A stretch of 18,618 nt of DNA from Phormidesmis priestleyi (GCA_003242115.1 QBMP01000052.1:1-18618), one strand, 5' to 3'. Shown: positions 1-6,863, counted from the stretch's first letter. The notes: generated by a model not told the origin, from the letters alone. A program made the numbers and translations.

Positions 1-350
1 ACTATATATCTTGCACTTTCATATATAAGTATATTGTATATATGAATCTCTTATATGAGTATGTAAGTATATTTGAAATATGTATAAATTGCGTATAGGT
101 GCGATCGCCGACTTTATTGAAATCCTATAAACCGTTGGTACGTAAGGGTTTCAGGCATTGCCTTCAATCTCCTTCTATACACCGCTCTCCCAAAGACCTC
201 TATATATACTTAAAATTGCCGAATTACTAAGTAACCCTTGATAAAGAATACTTATATAAATATATCTGATGTTATTTCTATACTTGTTTTTGAGTATATT
301 GAGTATAATAGAGCTATTAAGCTTACTTTCGCTGTAGAGGAGGACTCGAA
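1..350. other. AT-rich left terminus without a convincing gene
   Basis: This stretch is far richer in A and T than the rest of the window and holds no credible gene. The 9-mer ATATACTTA occurs on the minus strand at 26-34 and 64-72 and on the plus strand at 204-212. AGTATATTG occurs at 28-36 and 293-301. An 8-bp inverted repeat (CATATATA/TATATATG) spans 20-44, and ATATTTGAAATAT at 69-81 is palindromic. With a telomere resolvase gene 3.3 kb away, this could be the flank of a hairpin telomere, but it could also be an ordinary AT-rich promoter region cut by the window edge. Only the repeats are seen; the telomere idea is inference. Confidence 0.5.
279..343 (+). promoter_or_regulatory. Promoter and ribosome binding site of the interrupted PP-loop gene
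   Basis: A perfect -10 hexamer TATAAT lies at 304-309; the -35 region is weak (TACTTG at 281-286, 17-bp spacing). A strong Shine-Dalgarno sequence AGGAGG at 338-343 sits 7 nt before the ATG at 351 and fixes that start. The 15-mer TATACTTGTTTTTGA at 279-293 recurs at 3133-3147, upstream of the telomere resolvase gene, which hints at shared control of the two genes. Confidence 0.6.
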
Positions 351-476
351 ATGCTAGCCACAACGAAAGCCCAGCAGCTATCTCTTTTCTCACACGAGGC
401 ATTAAGGGATAAGCATTCAGGCGTTCCTTTGGCTGTTCAGAAAGCCTTGGATAAGGGTGCGGCGCTAGCTATATCA
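351..476 (+). pseudogene. PP-loop / PAPS-reductase-like gene, 5' fragment (42 codons), split by an IS200/IS605 element
   Basis: The ATG at 351 follows a strong AGGAGG. The 42 codons end in ...AAL AIS at 474-476, where host sequence stops; reading on into the insertion sequence gives a stop at 495-497. Removing 477-2226 joins codon TCA (474-476) in frame to GTG (2227-2229) and rebuilds the hydrophobic strand plus PP-loop AIS-VSGGKDS. That is the expected layout of an N-type ATP pyrophosphatase of the phosphoadenosine-phosphosulfate reductase family, with the SGGKDS loop about 45 residues from the start. The exact in-frame join is the main evidence that these are two halves of one gene. The fragment alone cannot be functional. 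Confidence 0.8.
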
Positions 477-529
477 TTGACATGCTCCTCGGACTAGAAG
501 TCCGAGGAGCATGTCAATGATATAGCTAG
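465..529. repeat. Perfect 31-bp inverted repeat (3-nt loop) across the IS right end and the host junction
   Basis: Arms 465-495 and 499-529 are perfectly complementary and separated by AGA. The inner part (490-504, CGGACT-aga-AGTCCG) matches the hairpin at the other IS end (2188-2202) and is the likely TnpA-recognised subterminal hairpin. The outer 12 bp of the left arm (465-476) are host codons of the PP-loop gene. Their complement (518-529) lies inside the element and contains the tnpB stop codon. A perfect match extending into host DNA is not expected from simple insertion. Confidence 0.9.
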
Positions 530-620
530 ACAAACAGACTAAGCTGTTGCTCTACTTTGTGGCTTGACGTTTCAACAGGCATTGCTAGCAAGCTAGTCTT
601 ATGCGCCCTCCGCGCCCGTT
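477..620 (-). ncRNA. Putative omega RNA (reRNA) of TnpB
   Basis: In IS200/IS605 elements the TnpB guide RNA is made from the tnpB 3' end and the right end of the element, and the flanking host bases form the guide. By analogy the scaffold should end at about 477 on the minus strand and the guide should be the next roughly 16 nt (465-476 and beyond, TGATATAGCTAGCGCC on the minus strand). The upstream limit is a guess. No promoter or conserved structure was identified apart from the long hairpin. Confidence 0.35.
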
Positions 621-1728
621 TAGAGTCGTGCGCTAATCCAGCGCCGACTTTATCTATATTCTTGGCTGCGTTTTCGTCTCTATCATGCTCAGCGCCACAG
701 CTCACGCAGAGAATAGAGCGCACTGACAGATCCACCTTGCCCCAGCGGAAACCACAATCAGAACAAGTCTGACTGGTTGGTTCCCACCGGCTGATGATGT
801 TGACAGCGCGGTTGATGTACTGCACGGCTTTACTCTCTAGCATCGTCCTGAATTCGGCCCACCCTTGCTGAGAGATTGCGCGGCTTAGCTTTCGGTTCTT
901 CACCATATTGCTGACTGCCAAATCTTCAAGGCTAACCGTTTGGTTCTCACGGACTAGCTTCGTTGATTGCTTGTGCAGAAAGTTTTTACGAATATTGCGA
1001 ATTTTAAGCTGTAGCCTTGCGATTCTTAGTCGAGTTGCTTCACGATGGTTAGAGCCTTTTTGTTGTTTGGCCATGCGCTTTTGCAGGCGGCGAACCTTTT
1101 TGTCTAGCTGGCTGTAGTCAGGGGCTTTAATCGGTTCACCGACACTAGGGAAGGCAAAAGTCTTAATGCCCAAATCAACGCCAATCGACTTACGCACTGG
1201 TTCAACACTTTTTTGTCCAATCTCAACCACAAAGCTGGCATGGTATTGACCGGCAGTGTTTTTGATAATTGTCACTGAGCTAGGCTCAGACGGCAGCACG
1301 CGTGACCACTGAGCTTTGAACAACCCCATTTTTGCTAGCACCAGCTTGCCACCTGAAAAGCTAAACCCCCTTTGCGTAAACCGGGCCGACTGCTCGTTAG
1401 AGCGTTTCTTGAACCTAGGGAACTTTGATTTACCTTTCCCTTTTAGGGCTGCAAACCAGTTCTTGAAGGCGATGCCTAAGTCCTGAACTGATTGCTGCAA
1501 AGGAACCACGGACACAGAAGAAAGCCAATCTCTAGCCTCTGTGCGCTTAGCTTGCGTAATCACAAGCTTTTGCAACTCAGCATTGCTAGGCCACTTCTCA
1601 CCTTCAGGTGTAGCCTTCACCAGCGCTAGCGCATCGTTATACACAACTCGCACACAGCCAAACACTTGAGCAAGTTTGTCTTGCTGCAAGCGGTTAGGGT
1701 AGATGCGGTATGTATAGCGGGCTTTCAT
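526..1728 (-). CDS. tnpB: IS200/IS605 accessory protein TnpB (RNA-guided nuclease), 400 aa
   Basis: TnpB is the RNA-guided DNA endonuclease of IS200/IS605 elements and the ancestor of Cas12. It is thought to cut the donor site after excision so that the element is kept. Starting at the ATG at 1728 gives MKARYTYRIYPN..., the usual TnpB N-terminus, and 400 residues, the usual length; the frame is open further upstream (to 1950) but that stretch overlaps tnpA and is not family-like. RuvC residues are in place: D185 (IGVDLGIK), E268 (VSLEDLAVSNM) and D351 (HDRDENAAKNI). The four zinc-finger cysteines are C322, C325, C341 and C344. The stop codon at 526-528 lies inside the long palindrome, so the last codons may have been altered. 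The gene is divergent from tnpA with 49 bp between starts. It appears intact. Confidence 0.95.
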   Translation of the reverse strand: MKARYTYRIYPNRLQQDKLAQVFGCVRVVYNDALALVKATPEGEKWPSNAELQKLVITQAKRTEARDWLSSVSVVPLQQSVQDLGIAFKNWFAALKGKGKSKFPRFKKRSNEQSARFTQRGFSFSGGKLVLAKMGLFKAQWSRVLPSEPSSVTIIKNTAGQYHASFVVEIGQKSVEPVRKSIGVDLGIKTFAFPSVGEPIKAPDYSQLDKKVRRLQKRMAKQQKGSNHREATRLRIARLQLKIRNIRKNFLHKQSTKLVRENQTVSLEDLAVSNMVKNRKLSRAISQQGWAEFRTMLESKAVQYINRAVNIISRWEPTSQTCSDCGFRWGKVDLSVRSILCVSCGAEHDRDENAAKNIDKVGAGLAHDSKRARRAHKTSLLAMPVETSSHKVEQQLSLFV

Positions 1729-1777
1729 GGCTTGTGTTAAAGTTGTCCTGCAACCAATATAGCGACTAATCAGAACA

Positions 1778-2179
1778 GTGGCAACCCATGAATTCAGGCG
1801 AGAGCGGCACAGTGTTACAGACCTTAAAATACATTTGATCTGCATCACGAAATACCGGCGCAAAGTGTTTACCGATGAAGGGCTAAAGTGCATAGAGGCG
1901 GCAATGCGCTCTGTGTCGGATTCAATGAAATTTAGGATTCTAGAGTTCAATGGAGAAGCTGACCATATCCACGTATTGCTAGAGTTTCCGCCAAAGCTAA
2001 GCGTCTCTATTTTGACAAAGCATCTTAAGGGCGTCTCTAGCCGTGCCTATAGCAAAGCAGGACACCCAAAACCATCACCAAAAACGCTTTGGAGTCCTTC
2101 GTACTTTGCAACTTCTGTAGGCGGTGCACCGCTGGAAGTCGTTAAGCAATACATTGAGCAGCAAGCAAGACCGCATTAA
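1778..2179 (+). CDS. tnpA: IS200/IS605 transposase TnpA (Y1 HUH family), 133 aa
   Basis: TnpA is the single-strand DNA transposase that nicks and joins the element ends through a tyrosine-DNA link after binding the subterminal hairpins. The protein starts at a GTG and has the family length. The metal-binding HUH motif is H63-I64-H65 in ADHIHVLLEF, and the catalytic tyrosine is most likely Y125 in EVVKQYIEQQ. The N-terminal strand (KIHLICITKYRRKVF) is typical of Y1 transposases. The stop at 2179 lies 47 bp inside the element end. No truncation is visible, so with TnpB it forms a potentially mobile autonomous element. Confidence 0.93.
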   Translation: MATHEFRRERHSVTDLKIHLICITKYRRKVFTDEGLKCIEAAMRSVSDSMKFRILEFNGEADHIHVLLEFPPKLSVSILTKHLKGVSSRAYSKAGHPKPSPKTLWSPSYFATSVGGAPLEVVKQYIEQQARPH

Positions 2180-2187
2180 GAAAAGAG

Positions 2188-2202
2188 CGGACTAAAAGTC
2201 CG
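2188..2202. repeat. Left-end subterminal hairpin of the IS200/IS605 element
   Basis: The stem CGGACT (2188-2193) and AGTCCG (2197-2202) closes a 3-nt loop. The same stem occurs in the right-end hairpin at 490-504, so both ends carry the same TnpA recognition structure. The left-end terminus is placed at 2226, directly before host codon GTG. Confidence 0.8.
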
Positions 2203-2226
2203 GGGCTTCAGACCCACCCCAAATTG

Positions 2227-3014
2227 GTGAGTGGCGGGAAGGACTCAGACGCCATGCTGAGGCATCTAGCAGCCCTGCATCGCTCGCAGCAGTGGCCTGG
2301 GCCATTGTTTGCTATCACCGCTGAGCTAGGGCGCATTGAATGGCCTGGAACTCTTGAGCACATCAGGTCTGTATGCTTTCAGACCGGTATCAAACTCGTA
2401 GTTGTGCAGCAGCAGAGGGCTGCGATCGCATTGGCGGAAGAAGGAGAAGCGATCGCACCTGAGAGAGAGGGCGATAAGCCATTCTGGAGCAGTAGTGCAG
2501 CCCGCTACTGTACCAAGGAGCTGAAGACCGCTGAAGTTGACAGATATCTACGACGGTTCCCCTCAGTTGTATGCGCTGTCGGCATCCGGGCAGAAGAGTC
2601 CAGCAGCAGGGCTAAGAAGCCTTCGTTCCCGGTGCGCAACGACATTACGACAGTATCGTTGAAAGCTTCCAAAGGATTAAATGCGAAGGAGCACGAGCGG
2701 TGGGCTGAAGAGGCGATCGCACGGTGGGAAGGCAGCGATCGCACAGGCCGACTTGCACTGACCTGGAATGCAATCCTTGATTGGCCGCTAGAACAGGTCT
2801 GGGAGACGCTTGGCACATCAGAAGAGACTTGGAGCACAGACGCGCTTTGTATGGCTCTGGGGACATTACAGCGGCGCTGAAAGGCTGGCCTGCTCATTGG
2901 GCTTACGTGAGCGGCAACAGTCGCCTGTCTTGCTCGATGTGCGTACTGGCTTCAGCAGCTGATATCAGGAATGGGGCAGAGCACAATCCATCAACCCGGC
3001 TAGATCAGTCATGA
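2227..3014 (+). pseudogene. PP-loop / PAPS-reductase-like gene, 3' part, with a frameshift near 2825-2832
   Basis: This is the continuation of the gene starting at 351. It opens with the PP-loop VSGGKDSD (ATP pyrophosphate binding), followed by strands and a conserved ARYCTKELK segment typical of PAPS-reductase-like proteins. These proteins activate substrates by adenylation or act in sulfur transfer; the substrate here is unknown. The first frame ends at 2880. The family's C-terminal pattern, LEHRRALY...KGWPAHWAYVSGNSRLSC.MCVLAS, continues in another frame from about 2826 to 3014, so a one-base indel near GAAGAGACTTGG is likely. The tail after EHNP diverges and stops, suggesting a C-terminal loss. 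Counting the IS insertion, the gene is disrupted at least twice and is almost certainly dead. A sequencing indel could explain only the frameshift. Confidence 0.8.
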
Positions 3015-3132
3015 AACATCTCCTTTGTTTTGTTTATCGGATTGCGTCGCCCCCTCGAATAGCTAATGGGATAGCGCTCATCGCTTGTTACTTCCCTATT
3101 ATACCTAATTTCTTCTATTTATACTCATTTTA

Positions 3133-3192
3133 TATACTTGTTTTTGAAATATCTTTTCCATATTGGATAAGTACTTATAGAACGTGTATAAT
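3133..3192 (+). promoter_or_regulatory. Promoter of the telomere resolvase gene
   Basis: TTGGAT (3163-3168) and TATAAT (3187-3192) are spaced by 18 bp, a good sigma-70-type promoter, about 90 nt before the chosen start at 3281. The spacer contains the 12-bp palindrome ATAAGTACTTAT (3167-3178), a possible operator site between the hexamers. Upstream, TATACTTGTTTTTGA (3133-3147) repeats a 15-mer from the promoter of the gene at 351. Confidence 0.6.
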
Positions 3193-3280
3193 GTATTTAG
3201 ATGGTCGGGCAGTCGGCTTCGGGCTATCTCGTTTTTGGCATCTCTTCAGGCACACAGCAAACCTTCTCTGTTTTCGACTC

Positions 3281-5212
3281 ATGGCACCATTAGCAGCCGA
3301 TCTAGAAAAGGCGATCGCACTTTGCTCAACCGAGTGGCTGAAAACGCTGCTTAGGGAGCTATTACCTAAAGTTGCTAATTTGCCGAACACTACAGCAGGG
3401 CATCGGCAAGCGCAGCAGTGGGATGCCTTGGTGAAGAGCCGAATGGCTCAGCGAGGACTGAGCACGCCTAACCAGCAAAAAAACCCGATTACGGATGTCA
3501 GGCGAGTGCTTAAAGCAATTGATGCAGAGCATCCGGCCCTGGATGATGTTGGCTTTAGCCCAGAAGAATGGACGGCGATCAACATGCCCTCTGAGCAAGC
3601 TGTGGGCGATCGCACAGCTAAGTCCATCAATGACCCGGATGAAATCGCTCGGCGGGCAAGCGTGCTATTGCAATCAGACTCATGGAGTGAGTTGGCAGCA
3701 GGCTTGGCTGTCGCGACCGGGCGGCGAGCGGCTGAAGTTATTCAAACTGCTCAGTTTAAGCTGGCTTCCAAATGGTCTGTCTGGTTCGCTGGCGCGGTCA
3801 AGCGACGCGGCGAACCTATTCCCCTAGAGTTTGAGCTGCCGACGCTGGTTGAGGCGGCTAGCGTCATCTCTGCAACCAAACGCTTAAGAAAGCTACTGGA
3901 TACTGAGGGGATGAGCAACCGGGAGATCAACCGGGCCTATAGCAATGCGATCGCTCAAGCTTGCGATCGCACCTTTGCTGACCTGGTACCGGTTAGGGAG
4001 GGGAAGGATAATCTCTATACTCATCTCTTTCGCTCGGTATACAGCACCATTGCGACCTTTTGGTACTGCCCGCCAGCGGTGCCGGAGCTGGAGTTTAGAG
4101 CCGCGATTCAGGGCCATTACAAAGTGCTCGAAGCGGGGCAGGCAGAACTCAGGCGATCGCTCGCGGCCAGTCGTCATTATTTCGATTATGAAATCGCCGA
4201 TAACGTCATCGCCAAGCATCAGGGGCAACGCAAGGGCATCAAGTTAGTGCTGCCTGGTGTTGAGGTGATATCAGCGTTCAGAGCCCCTATAGAAGCACCT
4301 ACCGAAGTTCAATCAGAGGAACCTGTTATGAGTCGGATTGGCATCACAGAAGACGATAAGCAGCGCGTTCTGAGCATTCAAGATGAGCTGAGCCTTGGTA
4401 CTCAGCAGGATGCTATGCAGGTGATTTTAGATGCTGCCGATACGGCGATCTCGCTCGCTGGTGAGTTAGATTGTCAGCCGGTTGAGGTCGGGGTACGGGT
4501 CGGGGAACTCAGCCAGCAAGTGCAGACTCTTCAAGCCAAGCTCTCAGAGGCTGAGCGGATGCTCAGTATGGGCACCGGCAGCGCTGGTACGAACAAGGTG
4601 ATTGAGCAGTCGCTGGCAATGGCGCATGAGTTTAATAGTCATCTCAAAGGCGAGAATGAGCGGCTTAAAGAGCAACTAGGCGATCGCATGAGGGAAAACC
4701 AGGAACTTCAGACTCAGCTCGGACAGTTTCAGGCCATGCAGCACCAGCTTCAGCAGTTTCAGCAGCTCTTTAATCAAGCGGGTGGGCAGAGTGTTGGGAA
4801 TTCCCAGCCACCCCAGGCGACCACGCAGCCAGTCGCGAATTCATTTCAGCCACAACGGGCGATGGCTACGGCCCAGGCTCAGCAGCCGGTGAGCAGTGGC
4901 CAGAATAATCAGTCAGCGGGGCGATCGCTCTCTAAGTCGGAGCAGATTGACCGGGAGGTCGAGCAACTGATTAGGGAGATTATGCAGTACAACGACCAGC
5001 AGGCCGCTGATGATAGTGAGCGGTGGCAGGTTAATCAATCCACCCTCAAGCAGCTCACCACGACCCACCAGAACGTCATTAAGCGCGTCATTGAAGGCGA
5101 TATCGCATCTGAGCTACAAGCCCATCATGATCAGTACGGGCTCCATGGCAGAATGGCTAACAGAGGTAAGGATATCGACCTGCTGAAGACCGCCCTCGGG
5201 ATCAACAAGTAG
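3281..5212 (+). CDS. Telomere resolvase (protelomerase) with a long coiled-coil C-terminal extension, 643 aa
   Basis: Telomere resolvases cut replicated telomere junctions and reseal them as covalently closed hairpins, keeping linear replicons linear. Residues about 130-305 match, as I recall it, the catalytic domain of Agrobacterium TelA segment by segment: GLAVATGRRAAEV (R148/R149), SKWSVWFAGAVKRRG (K174), FELPTL..., THLFRSVYSTIA (R251), IQGH (H279) and SRHYFDY (Y300, or Y303, as nucleophile). This is the Arg-Lys-Arg-His-Tyr set of tyrosine recombinase-like enzymes. After residue 350 comes a non-TelA part: helices, coiled coils (about 405-430 and 447-500), a Q/P-rich linker and a charged C-terminal domain (550-643) of unknown role. 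The frame is open back to 3011, but that stretch is promoter-like, so the ATG at 3281 is preferred; no clear ribosome site precedes it. The gene converges on the anti-sigma gene with a 13-bp gap. Activity is inferred from residues only. Confidence 0.87.
   Translation: MAPLAADLEKAIALCSTEWLKTLLRELLPKVANLPNTTAGHRQAQQWDALVKSRMAQRGLSTPNQQKNPITDVRRVLKAIDAEHPALDDVGFSPEEWTAINMPSEQAVGDRTAKSINDPDEIARRASVLLQSDSWSELAAGLAVATGRRAAEVIQTAQFKLASKWSVWFAGAVKRRGEPIPLEFELPTLVEAASVISATKRLRKLLDTEGMSNREINRAYSNAIAQACDRTFADLVPVREGKDNLYTHLFRSVYSTIATFWYCPPAVPELEFRAAIQGHYKVLEAGQAELRRSLAASRHYFDYEIADNVIAKHQGQRKGIKLVLPGVEVISAFRAPIEAPTEVQSEEPVMSRIGITEDDKQRVLSIQDELSLGTQQDAMQVILDAADTAISLAGELDCQPVEVGVRVGELSQQVQTLQAKLSEAERMLSMGTGSAGTNKVIEQSLAMAHEFNSHLKGENERLKEQLGDRMRENQELQTQLGQFQAMQHQLQQFQQLFNQAGGQSVGNSQPPQATTQPVANSFQPQRAMATAQAQQPVSSGQNNQSAGRSLSKSEQIDREVEQLIREIMQYNDQQAADDSERWQVNQSTLKQLTTTHQNVIKRVIEGDIASELQAHHDQYGLHGRMANRGKDIDLLKTALGINK
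4315..4330 (+). promoter_or_regulatory. Possible internal ribosome binding site and in-frame ATG at the resolvase domain boundary
   Basis: AGAGGA (4315-4320) lies 7 nt before an in-frame ATG (4328, codon 350). This point is just after the catalytic domain and just before the C-terminal extension. Translation from here would yield a separate protein of 294 residues holding the coiled coils and C-terminal domain. The main start at 3281 has no comparable ribosome site. The site is seen; its use is inference. Confidence 0.4.
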
Positions 5213-5225
5213 GGGCGATCGCGCT

Positions 5226-6077
5226 TCAAGTAGTGCTCTGCATTACTAAAGGGCCTGCTGAGGTAGTGGGATCATCAGGCGCATCTAGGGTGATGATGAC
5301 TTTCAAGGGCTGCTTTGTGCAGATCGCGTCTGGTACGAGCCATTGCGCGGTACCGCTATCATCTTGACGAAATTGTCCACAGTACATGGGAGGAGCGGTA
5401 GTATCAGCCACTGACCATAGCCGATAAATCTGCTTTTCAGATAACTTAGGCAGGTCGTGGGCGACGAGCGTGACTTCAGGGTCGCCTGGTTTTGCTAATA
5501 GACGGGCGGTTGGAAAAGGGCTGTTTGTAGGGTTGGGGACGCTGCCGACTAAAATCTGCACTTGAGTATCTGGATCGCTGAGCTGAGCGACTGTTGATTG
5601 ATTGGCTTGCAGTTCATCGCGTAGGCGCGTTAGTTCTGTGTTCGTAGCTTCGAGCTGTTGCTGAAGGGCAACAGTTTGCTGGGACTGCTGGCTGAGCTGC
5701 ATTTGGTTTAGGCCAAGGGCGGCTACTGTAATCGCTGCAATGCTCGTACTAATAGCCGGTATCCAGCGTTTCCAGTGGCGCTGACGACGGGGCGCTATTG
5801 ACACGACGTTTGAAGGCTGTGGTGCGGCGGCTGGCTCTGGCGCTGAGGCGATCGCGGCGCTCAATATTTTGGCCTTGAGACGAGCTGAGGGCTCTACCAT
5901 TGGCAGATCGTAAGGAAGGAGAGAAAACGCTTCTTCAAACGATTTTAATTCTTTAGCACGCGCGGGATCTTCGACCAGCATCTGGCGTAGATGAACAGCT
6001 TCCTCCCGGCTCAAGTCGCCGAGGACATAGCCTGCGATTAAGTCTGTTGGGTTTGCGTCGTTGGTAGGTCTAGTCAT
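5226..6077 (-). CDS. RskA-type membrane anti-sigma factor, 283 aa
   Basis: This protein should hold the ECF sigma factor encoded just upstream at the membrane and release it on an envelope signal, usually by regulated proteolysis. Residues 1-75 form the helical anti-sigma domain (DLIAGYVLGDLSREEA... is the usual RskA opening). A single membrane segment spans about 105-123, after a basic stretch (PRRQRHWKRW) that places the N-terminus in the cytoplasm. A heptad-like Q-rich stretch follows (126-167), and residues about 170-280 form the extracytoplasmic RskA C-terminal domain (YRLWSVADT..., a region with WLVP and PLKVIITLD). It lies 35 bp downstream of the sigma gene in the same direction, so they are probably cotranscribed. 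The family call is firm; the signal it senses is unknown. Confidence 0.9.
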   Translation of the reverse strand: MTRPTNDANPTDLIAGYVLGDLSREEAVHLRQMLVEDPARAKELKSFEEAFSLLPYDLPMVEPSARLKAKILSAAIASAPEPAAAPQPSNVVSIAPRRQRHWKRWIPAISTSIAAITVAALGLNQMQLSQQSQQTVALQQQLEATNTELTRLRDELQANQSTVAQLSDPDTQVQILVGSVPNPTNSPFPTARLLAKPGDPEVTLVAHDLPKLSEKQIYRLWSVADTTAPPMYCGQFRQDDSGTAQWLVPDAICTKQPLKVIITLDAPDDPTTSAGPLVMQSTT

Positions 6078-6112
6078 ATTAATTTTAGTCAGGAACGCAA
6101 AGGAGCAAAGGA

Positions 6113-6700
6113 CTAGAGGTGGTGCTTGAGCGCGGCGCGGAGCTTTTTGAGAGCCTGACGCGATCGCGATTTGACAGTCCCTAGCGGAATGCCGTCACGC
6201 TTAGCGATTTCCGACTGGCTGAGTCCTTCATAGTAGGCGCTTTCTAATAGCTGCTTTTCAGCGGGTAAGAGTTGCTTGAGGGCTTCGCGGACAACCGTAG
6301 AGCGTTCCTCTACGGTAGCGAATTCTAAAGGAGGGTTATAGTTTAGTACGCAAGCGGCGGCAGTTTGGATGCGTTGAAGCCTTCGATGGCTGGCTTGGCG
6401 CGACCGCATCCGATCAATAGAGCGCGACCGGGTGAGCATGATCAAAAAGCCGCTGAGCGAACCTTTACTAGGCTGATAGATATCGCTGCGCTGCCAGAGG
6501 CGAAGAAACGTTTCTTGCGTGACCTCTTCGGCTTCTTCGACGGTCTTCAGTATTCGCAGGGCTGTGCTGTAGACTAGCCTGCCGTAGCGCTCATACAGCA
6601 GATCCAAAGCGCTCACCTGCTGCGCCTGAATCGCTAAAAAGACTTCCGCGTCTGTCGATTGCTCGCCAACGACAGGCCGGTCTGAAGGCATCAAATTCAT
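6113..6700 (-). CDS. ECF RNA polymerase sigma factor, SigK-like, 195 aa
   Basis: This is a group 4 (ECF) sigma factor that redirects RNA polymerase to a small set of promoters. Region 2 covers about residues 31-104, with DLLYERYGRLVYSTALRIL and EEAEEVTQETFLRLW (the core-binding and -10 recognition helices). Region 4 covers about 135-192 and contains the helix-turn-helix LSQSEIAKRDGIPLGTVKSR. No extra C-terminal domain is present. The RskA-type anti-sigma gene follows after 35 bp. Together with the FAS1 gene nearby this resembles the mycobacterial sigK-rskA locus. No TTCGTA element like those before the secreted-protein genes was found upstream, so autoregulation is not evident. Confidence 0.93.
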   Translation of the reverse strand: MNLMPSDRPVVGEQSTDAEVFLAIQAQQVSALDLLYERYGRLVYSTALRILKTVEEAEEVTQETFLRLWQRSDIYQPSKGSLSGFLIMLTRSRSIDRMRSRQASHRRLQRIQTAAACVLNYNPPLEFATVEERSTVVREALKQLLPAEKQLLESAYYEGLSQSEIAKRDGIPLGTVKSRSRQALKKLRAALKHHL

Positions 6701-6769
6701 AGACTTGAGTCAACTTAAATAGAAACAGAGCGCAAACACAGGCAACATAGTGTAGCCGGAGCAAGAGAA

Positions 6770-6816
6770 AATGGAGAGCCATCAGGGCCAGAATTTCTGC
6801 TGGCTCGCTCTCCATT
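6770..6816. terminator. Inverted repeat between the sigma gene and the upstream secreted-protein gene
   Basis: AATGGAGAGC (6770-6779) and GCTCTCCATT (6807-6816) form a perfect 10-bp stem with a 27-nt loop. It lies 3' of the minus-strand gene ending at 6864 and 5' of the sigma gene. It may terminate the first or regulate the second. There is no clear T run, so the terminator call is weak. Confidence 0.35.
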
Positions 6817-6863
6817 CGCGCTCGGACTGGTTGGGCAGTTCGCGATGTTTCTAAAGCGCCAGT

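Larger units (their letters stand above)
477..2226 (-). mobile_element. IS200/IS605-family element, about 1750 bp, complete, with divergent tnpB and tnpA
   Basis: Boundaries come from the in-frame reconstruction of the interrupted host gene (TCA 474-476 joined to GTG 2227-2229). The element lies in reverse orientation: left end near 2226 beside tnpA, right end near 477 beside the tnpB 3' end. Read on the minus strand, the insertion follows host ...ACTCAC and the right end finishes ...GTCAA, in keeping with the tetranucleotide cleavage sites of this family (for example TTAC and TCAA in IS608). There is no target duplication, as expected for Y1 single-strand transposition. Both subterminal hairpins carry the stem CGGACT/AGTCCG. 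Both proteins keep their catalytic residues, so the element may be active. The cut positions could be off by a base or two. Confidence 0.85.

Noticed and set aside
144..157. 14-base match AAGGGTTTCAGGCA to the complement of 15479-15492, as a possible attachment site pair
   Set aside because: One such match is expected by chance in a window of this size, and neither copy lies at an element boundary.
175..402. Minus-strand open frame of 75 codons in the AT-rich terminus
   Set aside because: Low-complexity I/L/Y/N-rich content caused by AT richness, no ribosome site, and it overlaps the well-supported start region at 351.
1729..1950. N-terminal extension of TnpB to a 474-residue form
   Set aside because: The extra residues overlap the intergenic region and tnpA on the other strand and are unlike TnpB; the 400-residue form has the standard N-terminus.
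3011..3280. N-terminal extension of the resolvase frame (90 codons)
   Set aside because: It is hydrophobic F/Y/I-rich translation of an AT-rich promoter region that contains a TTGGAT-N18-TATAAT promoter; the resolvase-like sequence begins after the ATG at 3281.
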